Source: Acidaminococcales bacterium (GTDB lineage Bacteria > Bacillota > Negativicutes > Acidaminococcales > JAISLQ01). Taken from it: 54,366 nt of DNA. The notes under the pieces are model-generated. The model worked only from the letters and a program-made list of their open reading frames with translations. It had not been told where the DNA came from and ran no database searches. The position numbers were made by a program, and so were the translations under genes. Of this stretch, positions 18,142-26,108 are shown piece by piece. Each line of letters begins with the position of its first letter. Position 1 is the first letter of the stretch. The stretch covers positions 1 through 54,366 of the forward strand of contig JAISLQ010000065.1 in NCBI GenBank assembly GCA_031290885.1, written 5' to 3'.

Positions 18142-19113
18142 TCATGGTTGCCAATACTTGCTGCCTTCGTCGGTCAAATCCTTAAAAAGCACGGTGGACA
18201 AGTAACGTTCCCCGGTATCGGGCAGAAGCGCCACGATGGTTTTGCCCTCGTTTTCCGGGCGCAGGGCAACTCTGGCCGCGGCAAAGGCCGCCGCCCCCGA
18301 CGATATGCCGACCAGCAGCCCTTCGGTTCTGGCGAGCACGCGCGCGGTGTCGATCGCTTCTTCATTTTTTACTTTGTAGATTTCATCAACTACTTTAAAG
18401 TCAAACACTTTAGGCACAAACCCGGCGCCGATACCTTGTATTTGATGCACCCCCGGCGCCCCGCCCGACAGGACGGGGGAGTCCGCCGGCTCGACGGCGA
18501 CGATCTTGACGGCGCTTTTTCTGCTTTTCAGCGCCTCGCCCACGCCGGTAACGGTGCCGCCCGTACCTACGCCGCCAACGAAAACATCCACTTTGCCGTC
18601 CGTGTCCCGCCAGATTTCCTCGGCGGTAGTCGCCCGGTGTATGGCGGGATTGGCCGGATTGTTGAATTGCTGCAATATAATGGCGGACGGTACGGAAACG
18701 GAAAGTTCTTCCGCTTTCCTTATGGCGCCTTTCATGCCGTCCGCGCCGGGCGTCAGCACCAGTTCCGCGCCCAGCGCCTTGAGCAGGGATCGCCTTTCCA
18801 GGCTCATGGTGTCGGGCATGGTCAGGATGATCCTGTAGCCGCGAGCCGCCGCCACAAAGGACAGCCCGATCCCGGTGTTGCCGCTGGTCGGCTCAATAAT
18901 AACCGAATCGGCGCGCAGCAGCCCTTTTTCTTCCGCATCCAGAATCATCGACAAAGCTATTCTGTCCTTCACGCTGCCGGCGGGGTTGAAATATTCCAGC
19001 TTCAGCAGAAGGTCCGCTTTTATCCTGGCTAATTTCAAAAATGATTTCGGCCGCAAAAGCGGGGTATTGCCGATCAGGTCAGTTAAAGAATCCACAGCGG
19101 TGGCCATTTGCAT
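18142..19113 (-). CDS. cysK: Cysteine synthase (O-acetylserine sulfhydrylase)
   Basis: The protein has 323 residues. [11 protein letters not shown] carries the pyridoxal phosphate lysine, TSGNTGIG binds the substrate carboxylate, GTGGTVTG holds the cofactor phosphate, and [11 protein letters not shown] is the C-terminal signature. It makes cysteine from O-acetylserine and sulfide. AAGGAAG precedes the ATG (a second ATG two codons on is possible). It starts 22 bases after the nitrogenase-like alpha gene, as the last gene of that operon. This placement suggests that sulfide is a product of the upstream reductive system. Confidence 0.95.
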   Translation of the reverse strand: MQMATAVDSLTDLIGNTPLLRPKSFLKLARIKADLLLKLEYFNPAGSVKDRIALSMILDAEEKGLLRADSVIIEPTSGNTGIGLSFVAAARGYRIILTMPDTMSLERRSLLKALGAELVLTPGADGMKGAIRKAEELSVSVPSAIILQQFNNPANPAIHRATTAEEIWRDTDGKVDVFVGGVGTGGTVTGVGEALKSRKSAVKIVAVEPADSPVLSGGAPGVHQIQGIGAGFVPKVFDFKVVDEIYKVKNEEAIDTARVLARTEGLLVGISSGAAAFAAARVALRPENEGKTIVALLPDTGERYLSTVLFKDLTDEGSKYWQP

Positions 19114-19135
19114 ACTTCCTTTCTTTGTTGAATTA

Positions 19136-20683
19136 TCACAGTTGCGCTTCTTTTATATTATCAAAAGGATTGCTTTCGTACCACTCCTTTCGGAAAGGCA
19201 AGGCTACGTTGGCCGCTATTTTTTTCGCCAGATTGGTATTTTGGAAAGCCCTCGCCGCTTTTCTGGCCAGCTCAAAGGCGCCCGAATAGCCCATGTAGTT
19301 AAAGGACTGCCCATAAAGCGGCGTAGTCGTCAGCCCCAGTTTCGTCGCCCAGCCGTTGGCGCCGCCGTGCCCGACATATAAATCGGGCTTAAGTTTTTTC
19401 AAAATGACCATCTCTTCCGCCGGTTGGCCTGGCGCAACGTCAATAACGGCGTCCTGGTCGTTTATTTCCTCAATCATCGGCACGGCGAAATGATCGAAGT
19501 TGTGCGGTTTTAAGCCCAGCACCCTCATTCCCAGCGACTGATAAAATTCGGCGGTGGTAAATATGCGCGTTTCCCCGCCGCCGACAAATACAGTCTTGTT
19601 CTTGAGCGCCGCTTTCAGCGGCTCCAGCGCCTCCGTCAGTTGGCTTGTCTCCAATTGGATGAGGTTCTCGGTTTCTTTTTCCAGGCGCATGGCTTTGCCA
19701 ATGGCGCGCAGCCATTTGTTGGTATTTTTGATCCCGATTGGCAGAGTGTCTATTATATACTCCGTGCCGAACCGTTCTTTTAAGTGCCCTACCAGATAAT
19801 CGTCGTGCGTGGCGCAAATGCTTATATTAAGCGCCGCTTCGCCCATGCGGGCGATTTCGTCAATATGCCCGAAAAGCGGCAGCACGTTAACTTTGAGGCC
19901 CAGCGCCGTAAGCAGCCTGGAAAGCTCCACCTCGTCGCCATAGCTGGTAGATCCGACGTTTAAAAGGTTGACCGTTCTGTTTCTTACATACTCTTCCCCG
20001 GCGTCCAGAAGCGCCGCCCCAACATCGTTCGGCACGGCGCGCCTGTAACGGGCGGGCGGGTCGGCCAGTTTTTTCAGCAGGCCGTGGTAAGCGGCGTCAT
20101 AGCCGCTGGCGACAAACTTGCTCCGAAACCCTTCGCAGTGTACCGGAACCACGCGGGCGGACAATTGCGCGTCCAATTCGTCAAGCAGCGGGTCTATGTC
20201 GTCGCCGATAATGCCCGGGACGCAGCTGTTGCCTACTACGATGACGTCAGGCCGGTACTCTTTTTCGGCGTAAAGCACCGCGTCGCGCAGTTTCTGCTGG
20301 CCGCCGTCAATAACGTCGCGCTCGTCAAGATTGGTATGCATCCATACTACATCCTGGACCGGCTTCCCTTTCAGCGCGCGCGCCGTCTTATTAAACCCCG
20401 CCAGCCCGATGTTGTTGGAAGCGCAGCCAAGCGGGCCGTGTATGATGACCACGACATTTTGAAAAGTCCGCACTATGCCGAGCGCCAAAGTGAGCTGGCA
20501 ACCGTTGCCCTGCGCGAATTTCCTGCTGTTGAACTTGAGGCATCCTTGCCCCATGCCCGTCTTCAAGCCGCAGCAAGAACCGCCGAAAGCGGTCGTCGCC
20601 TGTATGCGCTCCTCGCGCGTCGGAGCGGCGTCCGCTCCAAGATAATTATAGGTCAAGCCTTTGGTCAATTCGTTTTCCGCCAT
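19136..20683 (-). CDS. Nitrogenase component 1-like protein, alpha-type subunit
   Basis: The protein has 515 residues and aligns by eye with NifD-type subunits. Three cysteines match the P-cluster ligands: Cys62 (GNGCQL), Cys87 (GPLGC) and Cys154 ([11 protein letters not shown]). VHCEGFRS matches the NifD segment VRCEGFRG. Cys290 in [11 protein letters not shown] lies where NifD has its cofactor ligand Cys275. The NifD His442 position appears to be Gln459 ([11 protein letters not shown]). Extra cysteines (37, 38, 48) sit in an N-terminal stretch. No nifH, nifB, nifE or nifN gene is seen nearby, so classical nitrogen fixation is unlikely. GGGAGGGGAAG precedes the ATG. Function is unknown, but a reductase is likely. 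Confidence 0.85.
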   Translation of the reverse strand: MAENELTKGLTYNYLGADAAPTREERIQATTAFGGSCCGLKTGMGQGCLKFNSRKFAQGNGCQLTLALGIVRTFQNVVVIIHGPLGCASNNIGLAGFNKTARALKGKPVQDVVWMHTNLDERDVIDGGQQKLRDAVLYAEKEYRPDVIVVGNSCVPGIIGDDIDPLLDELDAQLSARVVPVHCEGFRSKFVASGYDAAYHGLLKKLADPPARYRRAVPNDVGAALLDAGEEYVRNRTVNLLNVGSTSYGDEVELSRLLTALGLKVNVLPLFGHIDEIARMGEAALNISICATHDDYLVGHLKERFGTEYIIDTLPIGIKNTNKWLRAIGKAMRLEKETENLIQLETSQLTEALEPLKAALKNKTVFVGGGETRIFTTAEFYQSLGMRVLGLKPHNFDHFAVPMIEEINDQDAVIDVAPGQPAEEMVILKKLKPDLYVGHGGANGWATKLGLTTTPLYGQSFNYMGYSGAFELARKAARAFQNTNLAKKIAANVALPFRKEWYESNPFDNIKEAQL

Positions 20684-20732
20684 TTACTTCCCCTCCCCGC
20701 GCCGTTCATTTTGCCGAATGTGCGCTTTTCGG

Positions 20733-22073
20733 CTACCGGTTGGCCACCAGCGCGGAAAAAATGTCCTCCGCCAGCGTCAAGGCGCCCCGATAACCTGTAT
20801 ATCCTTTATTTAAAACCGCCCTGTTGGTAACCGGAAAAACTACCGGCAAAAAGCCCGCGCCCACCTTTTGCGCCGTGCCGGCTTCCAAACTGCTGCCGAT
20901 GAGAAACGCGGGGCTTAAAGCGTTGTAATATTTATCGTTGCGATTTTGCGGCCAGCTCTCTTTGATATGTTTGAGCAGCTGCCCGGTGTTTTGTTCAAAA
21001 ACCAGCTTGGGCTTTGCCAAAGAAGTGATGTTTTTATACTTTTTTTCGTATTTTTTCCGGCTGAAGTCGTCCAGTTCCTCGTTTATCACCACCAAGTGCG
21101 GTATCCAGCCGAGATCCTCGCTCAAAAAACTGACGAGGGGATAAGCGTAATTAATATCGGCGGAAACTATGGCGTAACGCTGCAGATCAATGTCGCCGTA
21201 GATTTCCAGGAAACGCTGGAAATAACTGTAATAATATTTTCTTTCTTCGTTTATGACCGTTTCCAGGTCAACATCTTTAATTTCCAGGGGATCGGCTATT
21301 TTGCGCAGGAAGTTTTCCGTTCCCGTGTCGCCGATCGGCAGATCGGTCGTTATATAGGGCATGCCGTGTTTTTCTTCAAAGGTTTGCGCGGCCTGCAAAC
21401 CGTGTTTTTCCGAAAACACTATATTAAGGCCCGCGCCGCCGTATTCGCGTATTTTGGCGATGGTCTCCCCGTCGCCGAAAAAGCTGTTGGCCTTTATGCC
21501 CAATTTGCCGAGCAACTGGACTATATTGCTTATATTGCCCCGGCAAAAAACATCTTGCCCCGGCATGATGCCCAGAATATTTACGGTTTTCTTGTCCTTT
21601 TTTGCCTTGGGGCTGATAAAATCGGCGGCGAGCGTACTGAGCACCAGATCGTAGCCCTTGAAGCCATTGCCGGCGAAACCGGGCGTACTCGCGCAAAGCA
21701 CCGGATATTTCCCGCCTTTGAACCGCCCGGCTACGCTCTGCGCGTCGTCGCCGATAATTTCCACCTGGCAGCCTGTAACGACAAAATACAAATCGCCGTC
21801 CATTACCTTGATCGTATGCTCAATTTGCTCTTCTAACCGGTCTTCGCCGCCAAAAACAATATTCTTTTCAATGATGTTGGAAGTCGGGGTCATGGTGCCG
21901 CTGCAATAATCCGCCCCCTTGTAAGCGCCGCCAAGATTGTAGGCGGCGGAAAGCGTCTGCGCGCAGCCGCCGGAAGCGTGGACGACGGGGATCGCCCTGG
22001 GCAGGGACGAAATAGTTACAAGGGCGCCGCCCAAAGCGCAGGTGGTTTTGGCTCGTTCAATAAAACCTGACAC
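20733..22073 (-). CDS. Nitrogenase component 1-like protein, beta-type subunit
   Basis: The protein has 446 residues from a GTG start with AAGGAGAT eight bases upstream. Cys12 (AKTTCALGGAL), Cys37 (ASGGCAQ) and Cys102 (VTGCQVEIIGDD) match the three P-cluster cysteines of NifK. Together with the alpha partner, all six cluster cysteines are kept, so a P-cluster-like [8Fe] centre is expected at the interface. The protein is shorter than NifK and lacks its long N-terminal extension. It lies 49 bases before the alpha gene in transcription order (beta first, then alpha), opposite to nifDK order. Confidence 0.85.
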   Translation of the reverse strand: MSGFIERAKTTCALGGALVTISSLPRAIPVVHASGGCAQTLSAAYNLGGAYKGADYCSGTMTPTSNIIEKNIVFGGEDRLEEQIEHTIKVMDGDLYFVVTGCQVEIIGDDAQSVAGRFKGGKYPVLCASTPGFAGNGFKGYDLVLSTLAADFISPKAKKDKKTVNILGIMPGQDVFCRGNISNIVQLLGKLGIKANSFFGDGETIAKIREYGGAGLNIVFSEKHGLQAAQTFEEKHGMPYITTDLPIGDTGTENFLRKIADPLEIKDVDLETVINEERKYYYSYFQRFLEIYGDIDLQRYAIVSADINYAYPLVSFLSEDLGWIPHLVVINEELDDFSRKKYEKKYKNITSLAKPKLVFEQNTGQLLKHIKESWPQNRNDKYYNALSPAFLIGSSLEAGTAQKVGAGFLPVVFPVTNRAVLNKGYTGYRGALTLAEDIFSALVANR

Positions 22074-22092
22074 AAAAACATCTCCTTGCTTT

Positions 22093-22290
22093 TTACTGTT
22101 CTATGGCCGCGTTAAGATCGCGCACAAGCCGTACGATGTCTATCCCATGCGCCGCCGCCCCTTGCTCTATGCTCTCAAAATGCGCTATGGCGCAGCCTAT
22201 GCAGCCCATGCCGTGCCGGGAGAACACTTCTGCGGTCTCCGGATGCCGGCCCACTACTTCGCCGATGCCGTTTTCTTTGGAAATGGACAT
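22093..22290 (-). CDS. DUF1858 domain protein with CxxC motif
   Basis: The protein has 65 residues. The pattern IGEVVGRHPETAEVFSRHGM, then CIGC, then HGIDIVRLVRDLN, matches the DUF1858 family, which also forms the N terminus of ScdA/RIC-type iron-repair proteins. GAGGTGGG lies before the ATG. It sits 19 bases before the nitrogenase-like beta gene, so it is probably part of the same system. It may help in metal-cluster handling or electron transfer, but no function is proven for such stand-alone proteins. Confidence 0.85.
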   Translation of the reverse strand: MSISKENGIGEVVGRHPETAEVFSRHGMGCIGCAIAHFESIEQGAAAHGIDIVRLVRDLNAAIEQ

Positions 22291-22314
22291 GTTCCCACCT
22301 CATTTTATTTTTGC

Positions 22315-22590
22315 TCATATGTTTATGGCCAAAGCTTGTTGTTCCTTTTCATGCGCCGCTACGCTCTGCTGGGCGATAATGGCCGCGCCCAGCGCTCCGG
22401 CGTAGATGGTGTCAAGGTTGACTTTGCTGAAAGGATATTTTAGAATGTCTTCCAACGCTTTTTTCATGCCGGCGTTATTAGAAACTCCGCCGGTGAAAAT
22501 GATATCAGGCGCAAGCCCCATCCTATTCAGCAGATTTTTCACGCGGCGCGCTGTGGCTAAATGTATGCCGGCCGCGATATCGGCGCGTTT
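22315..22590 (-). pseudogene. Truncated BadF/HgdC-type activator (C-terminal 91 residues)
   Basis: The frame opens right after a TGA at 22591-22593, eleven bases downstream of the binding-protein stop, and reads KRADIAAGIHLATARRV..., then TGGVSNNAGMKKA and the ending ALAINI. This matches the last third of the full activator at 25106-25987, which has the same ending. The ATP-binding N terminus and both cluster cysteines are missing. It is a remnant of a third activator gene, left after deletion. A short product from an internal ATG (75 residues) cannot be excluded but would lack activity. Confidence 0.85.
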
Positions 22591-22600
22591 TCACAGGTTC

Positions 22601-23611
22601 TTACTTTTTGTAATAAGGATTAAACTCGTTAGTATAAATATCCGATGCTTTTACATCGCCTTTTATCTCATCGAATTCCCGTAACAAATCGATCCACACT
22701 GTAATAGTTTCTTCTTTGATTATGCCGTCCGGCGCGTAGTAGCCTTCCGTCATGTCCTGGCCTTTCAAGCCGCCGCCGGCCGCTTTGGCGGATATTTCCA
22801 TCGCCTTTTCCGGGTTGGCGTTGGCCCAATTGAGCGTCTCAGCTGTAGCTGCGACAAAATTTCTTACTGTCTCGGGATTGCTTTTAATAAACTTGTCGGA
22901 GAAAAAGAGCGGGGTAGCGCCGCCAATCGTCCCCCAAATGTCATAATCGGAAAAAAGCACTTTAAACTCGCCGTCTTTGTCTATCTCCGCAGGTATCTTG
23001 TGCAACATGATCAAATCAAGGTCGTTCTGCCTGAGTGCCTGTTGCAGTTGTTTTTCCGGCAATATAATGATTTCCACTTTGCTTTTGGGGTTTTCCACGC
23101 CGTTTTTTTGCAAATAGGCGTAAGGAGTATATTCATGGCATCCACCTGTTTGGGTTATGCCAATTTTTTTGCCCAAAAGATCCTTTGCGCCTTTGATAGG
23201 GCTGTCTTTCCTGATAACGCCAACCATGTGCGGAACGCGTTTGGATGTTTCCTGTCCGCCTACGACCGCCTTGACTTTGGCACCAGCAGAAATGCCGGCT
23301 ATTGTCCTGTTTATGTGGGAAGGATGCGTAACGTCGACTTTGTCTGCCACTACTGCGGCAATGGCCTGCGATGAAGGGACAGAGCCCACGATCTCTAATT
23401 TGATGCCATGTTTGACAAAGAAGCCCTGACTGTTTCCCACCTCGAAAATATCGGGCGTAAGCGAACCGGACTTTTTCGGCACCCTGACGACGGAAAGTTT
23501 CCTGCCGCCTGCGTCTGCCGCTTCTTTGCCCGCTTGTTTCCCGGTGGAGCAGCCGGCACATAAAATTAAAACAAAGAATAAGGCAAACCAAAATCGTGTA
23601 TTCTTCTTCAT
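22601..23611 (-). CDS. ABC transporter substrate-binding lipoprotein (sulfonate/nitrate/taurine type)
   Basis: The protein has 336 residues. It starts with a lipoprotein signal: basic MKKN, a hydrophobic run, and the lipobox LCAGC with Cys21 as the lipid anchor. The mature part has the SsuA/TauA/NMT1-like pattern, with repeated AIAAVVADKVDV and GKKIGITQTGG segments and QALRQNDLDLIMLHKIPAEI. It would capture the substrate outside the membrane for the permeases at 28224-29845. In this operon it is separated from its transporter partners by the dehydratase-type genes. The ligand is not predictable by eye. Confidence 0.88.
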   Translation of the reverse strand: MKKNTRFWFALFFVLILCAGCSTGKQAGKEAADAGGRKLSVVRVPKKSGSLTPDIFEVGNSQGFFVKHGIKLEIVGSVPSSQAIAAVVADKVDVTHPSHINRTIAGISAGAKVKAVVGGQETSKRVPHMVGVIRKDSPIKGAKDLLGKKIGITQTGGCHEYTPYAYLQKNGVENPKSKVEIIILPEKQLQQALRQNDLDLIMLHKIPAEIDKDGEFKVLFSDYDIWGTIGGATPLFFSDKFIKSNPETVRNFVAATAETLNWANANPEKAMEISAKAAGGGLKGQDMTEGYYAPDGIIKEETITVWIDLLREFDEIKGDVKASDIYTNEFNPYYKK

Positions 23612-23669
23612 ACTGATATCCCCTTTCCTCTACCGTTTTCCCGCCAACGACCTGTTGCGGCAAAAGCCG

Positions 23670-24884
23670 TCAGGCCAGCATTTCCACAAAAGCCTTTATC
23701 CTTGTCAGCACTTGCCCGCTGGGATTGCCTACTTGGAAAGACCCTTCCAAACTGATGCTTGGTATGCCTTTTTCATGAAAATATTTCCGCCAAAGCTCCC
23801 TGTCCACGCTGGCGAAAGAGCAGCCCAAATAGCCATAGAAAATGATTCCCTTGGCTTTTAGCCGCTCCACTTCCGCTTCGATAAAATCGCGGGCATACAC
23901 GCTGGCACCAGCTCTTTGGCTGTTGTACACATAATTGATTAAAGATTGTATAGGCGGCAGGGTTTCGTCATATAGTTTAGGTATGCTGCGAAAGCCCAAA
24001 AGTGCACCGTTGGACTGGTCAATGGCTTCATAAAGGCCAAATTCCTGGCCTGTGCCACCTCCCCAAACCAAAGGAATCACTCGCTTAAGCTCCGATTCAT
24101 TAACAGGCTGGTTTTCCAATTCAGCCAGCAGAAGATCCACCGCATCCTCAAATTCATCCGGTTTGCCAAAATAATTGCTGACGCCGACATTCAGCATAAG
24201 AATAGTGGGCAGGCTACGGATATAAAACGGGTGTTGAACGCGTAAGTCCAATATTTTTTTGACTTTTTTGATCAAACGGTTGCTGCGCAGAATTTCGCCG
24301 CGCAATTTTTCTTCGTCAATTTCTCTTTTGCCTGTCAGCCATTCGGCGACATCATAAAGCTGTTCGGCGAAAAAATTGGCAAGCTCCTGCAGCCGGATGC
24401 CGGTGACGGAAGGCGCACGATACAGCACATCGTAGTTAAAAACGTCATAACCCTCCCGGCGCATGATTTCCCAAGACAGATTGTAAGGTTCGCAATTGGA
24501 ACTTCCGCCGAGTATCTTTTTAATTCCGCCGCCCTGTCGGAGATGCCATTGTCCCACCGTACATTTGACCATAGAACAGGTTTCGGCAGGAAACTGGTAG
24601 TAATCCTCGGCGATGAGCATTTCATCCATAGTGCTGTAACGGCCCATTTCCGTGTACCCCGCTGGAATGGCGTCAAGGCTGTAGAGAAAAAGCGGCTCCC
24701 AATTATAAGTATGGCACCAGACGGCTTGCCTGCCGTTCGCATGGGCTTTCTCCGCATCGGGGATATAAGAGGCCACAAGATTGAGTATCTTTTTCACCGC
24801 CGGAGAGTAGTCGTGCAATTTTTTGTTGTAAGAAAGATAATCTTTCTGAAACCCATCCGTTTTCGCGCTGTCCATGCCTTGCAC
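23670..24884 (-). CDS. 2-hydroxyacyl-CoA dehydratase D-component family protein (double-cubane type candidate)
   Basis: The protein has 404 residues from a GTG at 24884 with AAGGGAT upstream; an ATG three codons later is the alternative. It belongs to the HgdB/BcrC/double-cubane cluster superfamily. Cysteines at 57, 103, 108, 131 and 354 are candidates for iron-sulfur ligands; Cys103 and Cys108 sit in ETCSMVKC. Family members bind [4Fe-4S] or [8Fe-9S] clusters and receive electrons from an ATP-driven activator, which is encoded directly upstream. No CoA-transferase or acyl-CoA gene is present, so a role as a small-molecule reductase is more likely than a classic dehydratase. Confidence 0.85.
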   Translation of the reverse strand: MQGMDSAKTDGFQKDYLSYNKKLHDYSPAVKKILNLVASYIPDAEKAHANGRQAVWCHTYNWEPLFLYSLDAIPAGYTEMGRYSTMDEMLIAEDYYQFPAETCSMVKCTVGQWHLRQGGGIKKILGGSSNCEPYNLSWEIMRREGYDVFNYDVLYRAPSVTGIRLQELANFFAEQLYDVAEWLTGKREIDEEKLRGEILRSNRLIKKVKKILDLRVQHPFYIRSLPTILMLNVGVSNYFGKPDEFEDAVDLLLAELENQPVNESELKRVIPLVWGGGTGQEFGLYEAIDQSNGALLGFRSIPKLYDETLPPIQSLINYVYNSQRAGASVYARDFIEAEVERLKAKGIIFYGYLGCSFASVDRELWRKYFHEKGIPSISLEGSFQVGNPSGQVLTRIKAFVEMLA

Positions 24885-25105
24885 CCATCATCCCTTCTCT
24901 CATCTTCTTAAATAATGTGGATTAAATTTATTGGCTCATAAAAACATAAACTCTACAAACTGCCTTTTTCTTGGCGCCCGCTTGTTATCTGACCGCTGCC
25001 GCAGATAGGGCTGAATAAGCGCAATCTGCACGGCCAATGAAAACAAAGATTCAAATTGCCAGCCTGCATTTTCTTCCCCTTATCGTTTAATTTTGCCGAG
25101 TGCTT

Positions 25106-25987
25106 TTAGATGTTTATGGCCAAAGCTTCCTGCTCGTTTTCATAATTTTTGATGCTTTGCTGCGCTATGGCAGCCGCCCCCAAAGCACCGGCATAAATGG
25201 CGTTCAGCCTAACAGCGATGAATTTTTGCCCGAGCACTTCTTCTACTGCCTGTTTCATGCCTACATTATTGGAAACCCCGCCGCTGAAAAGAAGTTCCGG
25301 CACAAGGCCGATGCGGTTAAACAGGTTCTTGACGCGCCGGGCGTTGGCCAGATGTATTCCGGCCGCTATGTCGGAACGTTTTTCATTTTTGGCCCGCAAC
25401 GAAATTACTTCCGATTCAGCGAAAACCACGCACTGGCTGCTGATATCGGAAGGCTTGGTGGCTTTTAAAGCTTCTGCGCCCAGTTCTTCCGTAGTGAGAC
25501 CCAGCAGTTCGGCCGCTTTTTCCAAAAAACGGCCTGTTCCCGCCGCGCATTTGTCATTCATGATAAATTCCACGACTTTTCCGTTTTTTTTGTCCACCCG
25601 GATCGCTTTAGCGTCCTGGCCGCCGATGTCAACGATGGACTGCACGTCGGCGTTCAGATAGTGAGCGCCCATGGCGTGGCAGGAAATTTCCGTGATTATT
25701 TTCTTTCTGATGCCGCCGGCATCGAAGGCTATGCGCCCATATCCTGTGCCGACCACGTACTCTATATCGCCGGCTTCTATTTGGGCTTCGGCGCTGATTT
25801 TTCCCAAAAGCCTGTCTACCGTCTGTTGGGTGAAAACCGCCGTGGGTGTTATGGCTGTGTATATTTTTCCCTGGCGCAGCAGCACCGCTTTGCCTGTGCG
25901 GGAGCCTATATCAATGCCCAAAGCCGTTGATTCGTCCAGTTCGCCTGCCACGCGCCCGTCCAGCGCGTCCTCAAATTTTACGCCCAT
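25106..25987 (-). CDS. ATP-dependent activator, BadF/BadG/HgdC type
   Basis: The protein has 293 residues from the ATG at 25987, preceded by GGGGGAAG; the longer frame to 26077 lacks such a site. It has the ASKHA fold: GIDIGSRTGKAVLL as phosphate-1 loop, IVDIGGQDAKAIRV, and SGGVSNNVGM as adenosine motif. The cysteines of NDKCAAGTG and SSQCVVFAES are the two per monomer that hold the [4Fe-4S] cluster bridging the homodimer. It hydrolyses ATP to push electrons into the dehydratase-type partner at 23670-24884. The 221-base gap to that gene has no clear promoter. Confidence 0.92.
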   Translation of the reverse strand: MGVKFEDALDGRVAGELDESTALGIDIGSRTGKAVLLRQGKIYTAITPTAVFTQQTVDRLLGKISAEAQIEAGDIEYVVGTGYGRIAFDAGGIRKKIITEISCHAMGAHYLNADVQSIVDIGGQDAKAIRVDKKNGKVVEFIMNDKCAAGTGRFLEKAAELLGLTTEELGAEALKATKPSDISSQCVVFAESEVISLRAKNEKRSDIAAGIHLANARRVKNLFNRIGLVPELLFSGGVSNNVGMKQAVEEVLGQKFIAVRLNAIYAGALGAAAIAQQSIKNYENEQEALAINI

Positions 25988-26108
25988 GATCTTCCCCCTT
26001 GTCCATATTCTGCGCTTTTCTGCTATATTTAAGTATTCGGCCTGTGTACGCATATTGTCTATTGCGCCAAATTCCATAAAAATCCCGATTCCGAATGCCG
26101 TTGGCCGC

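Noticed and set aside
18142-22073. Classical nitrogen fixation locus
   Set aside because: There are no nifH, nifE, nifN or nifB genes nearby, the His442 equivalent is missing, and gene order and partners do not fit.
24703-24903. Minus-strand frame of 66 residues at the start of the dehydratase-type gene
   Set aside because: It uses a good ATG but overlaps the true gene in another frame and shows no family features.
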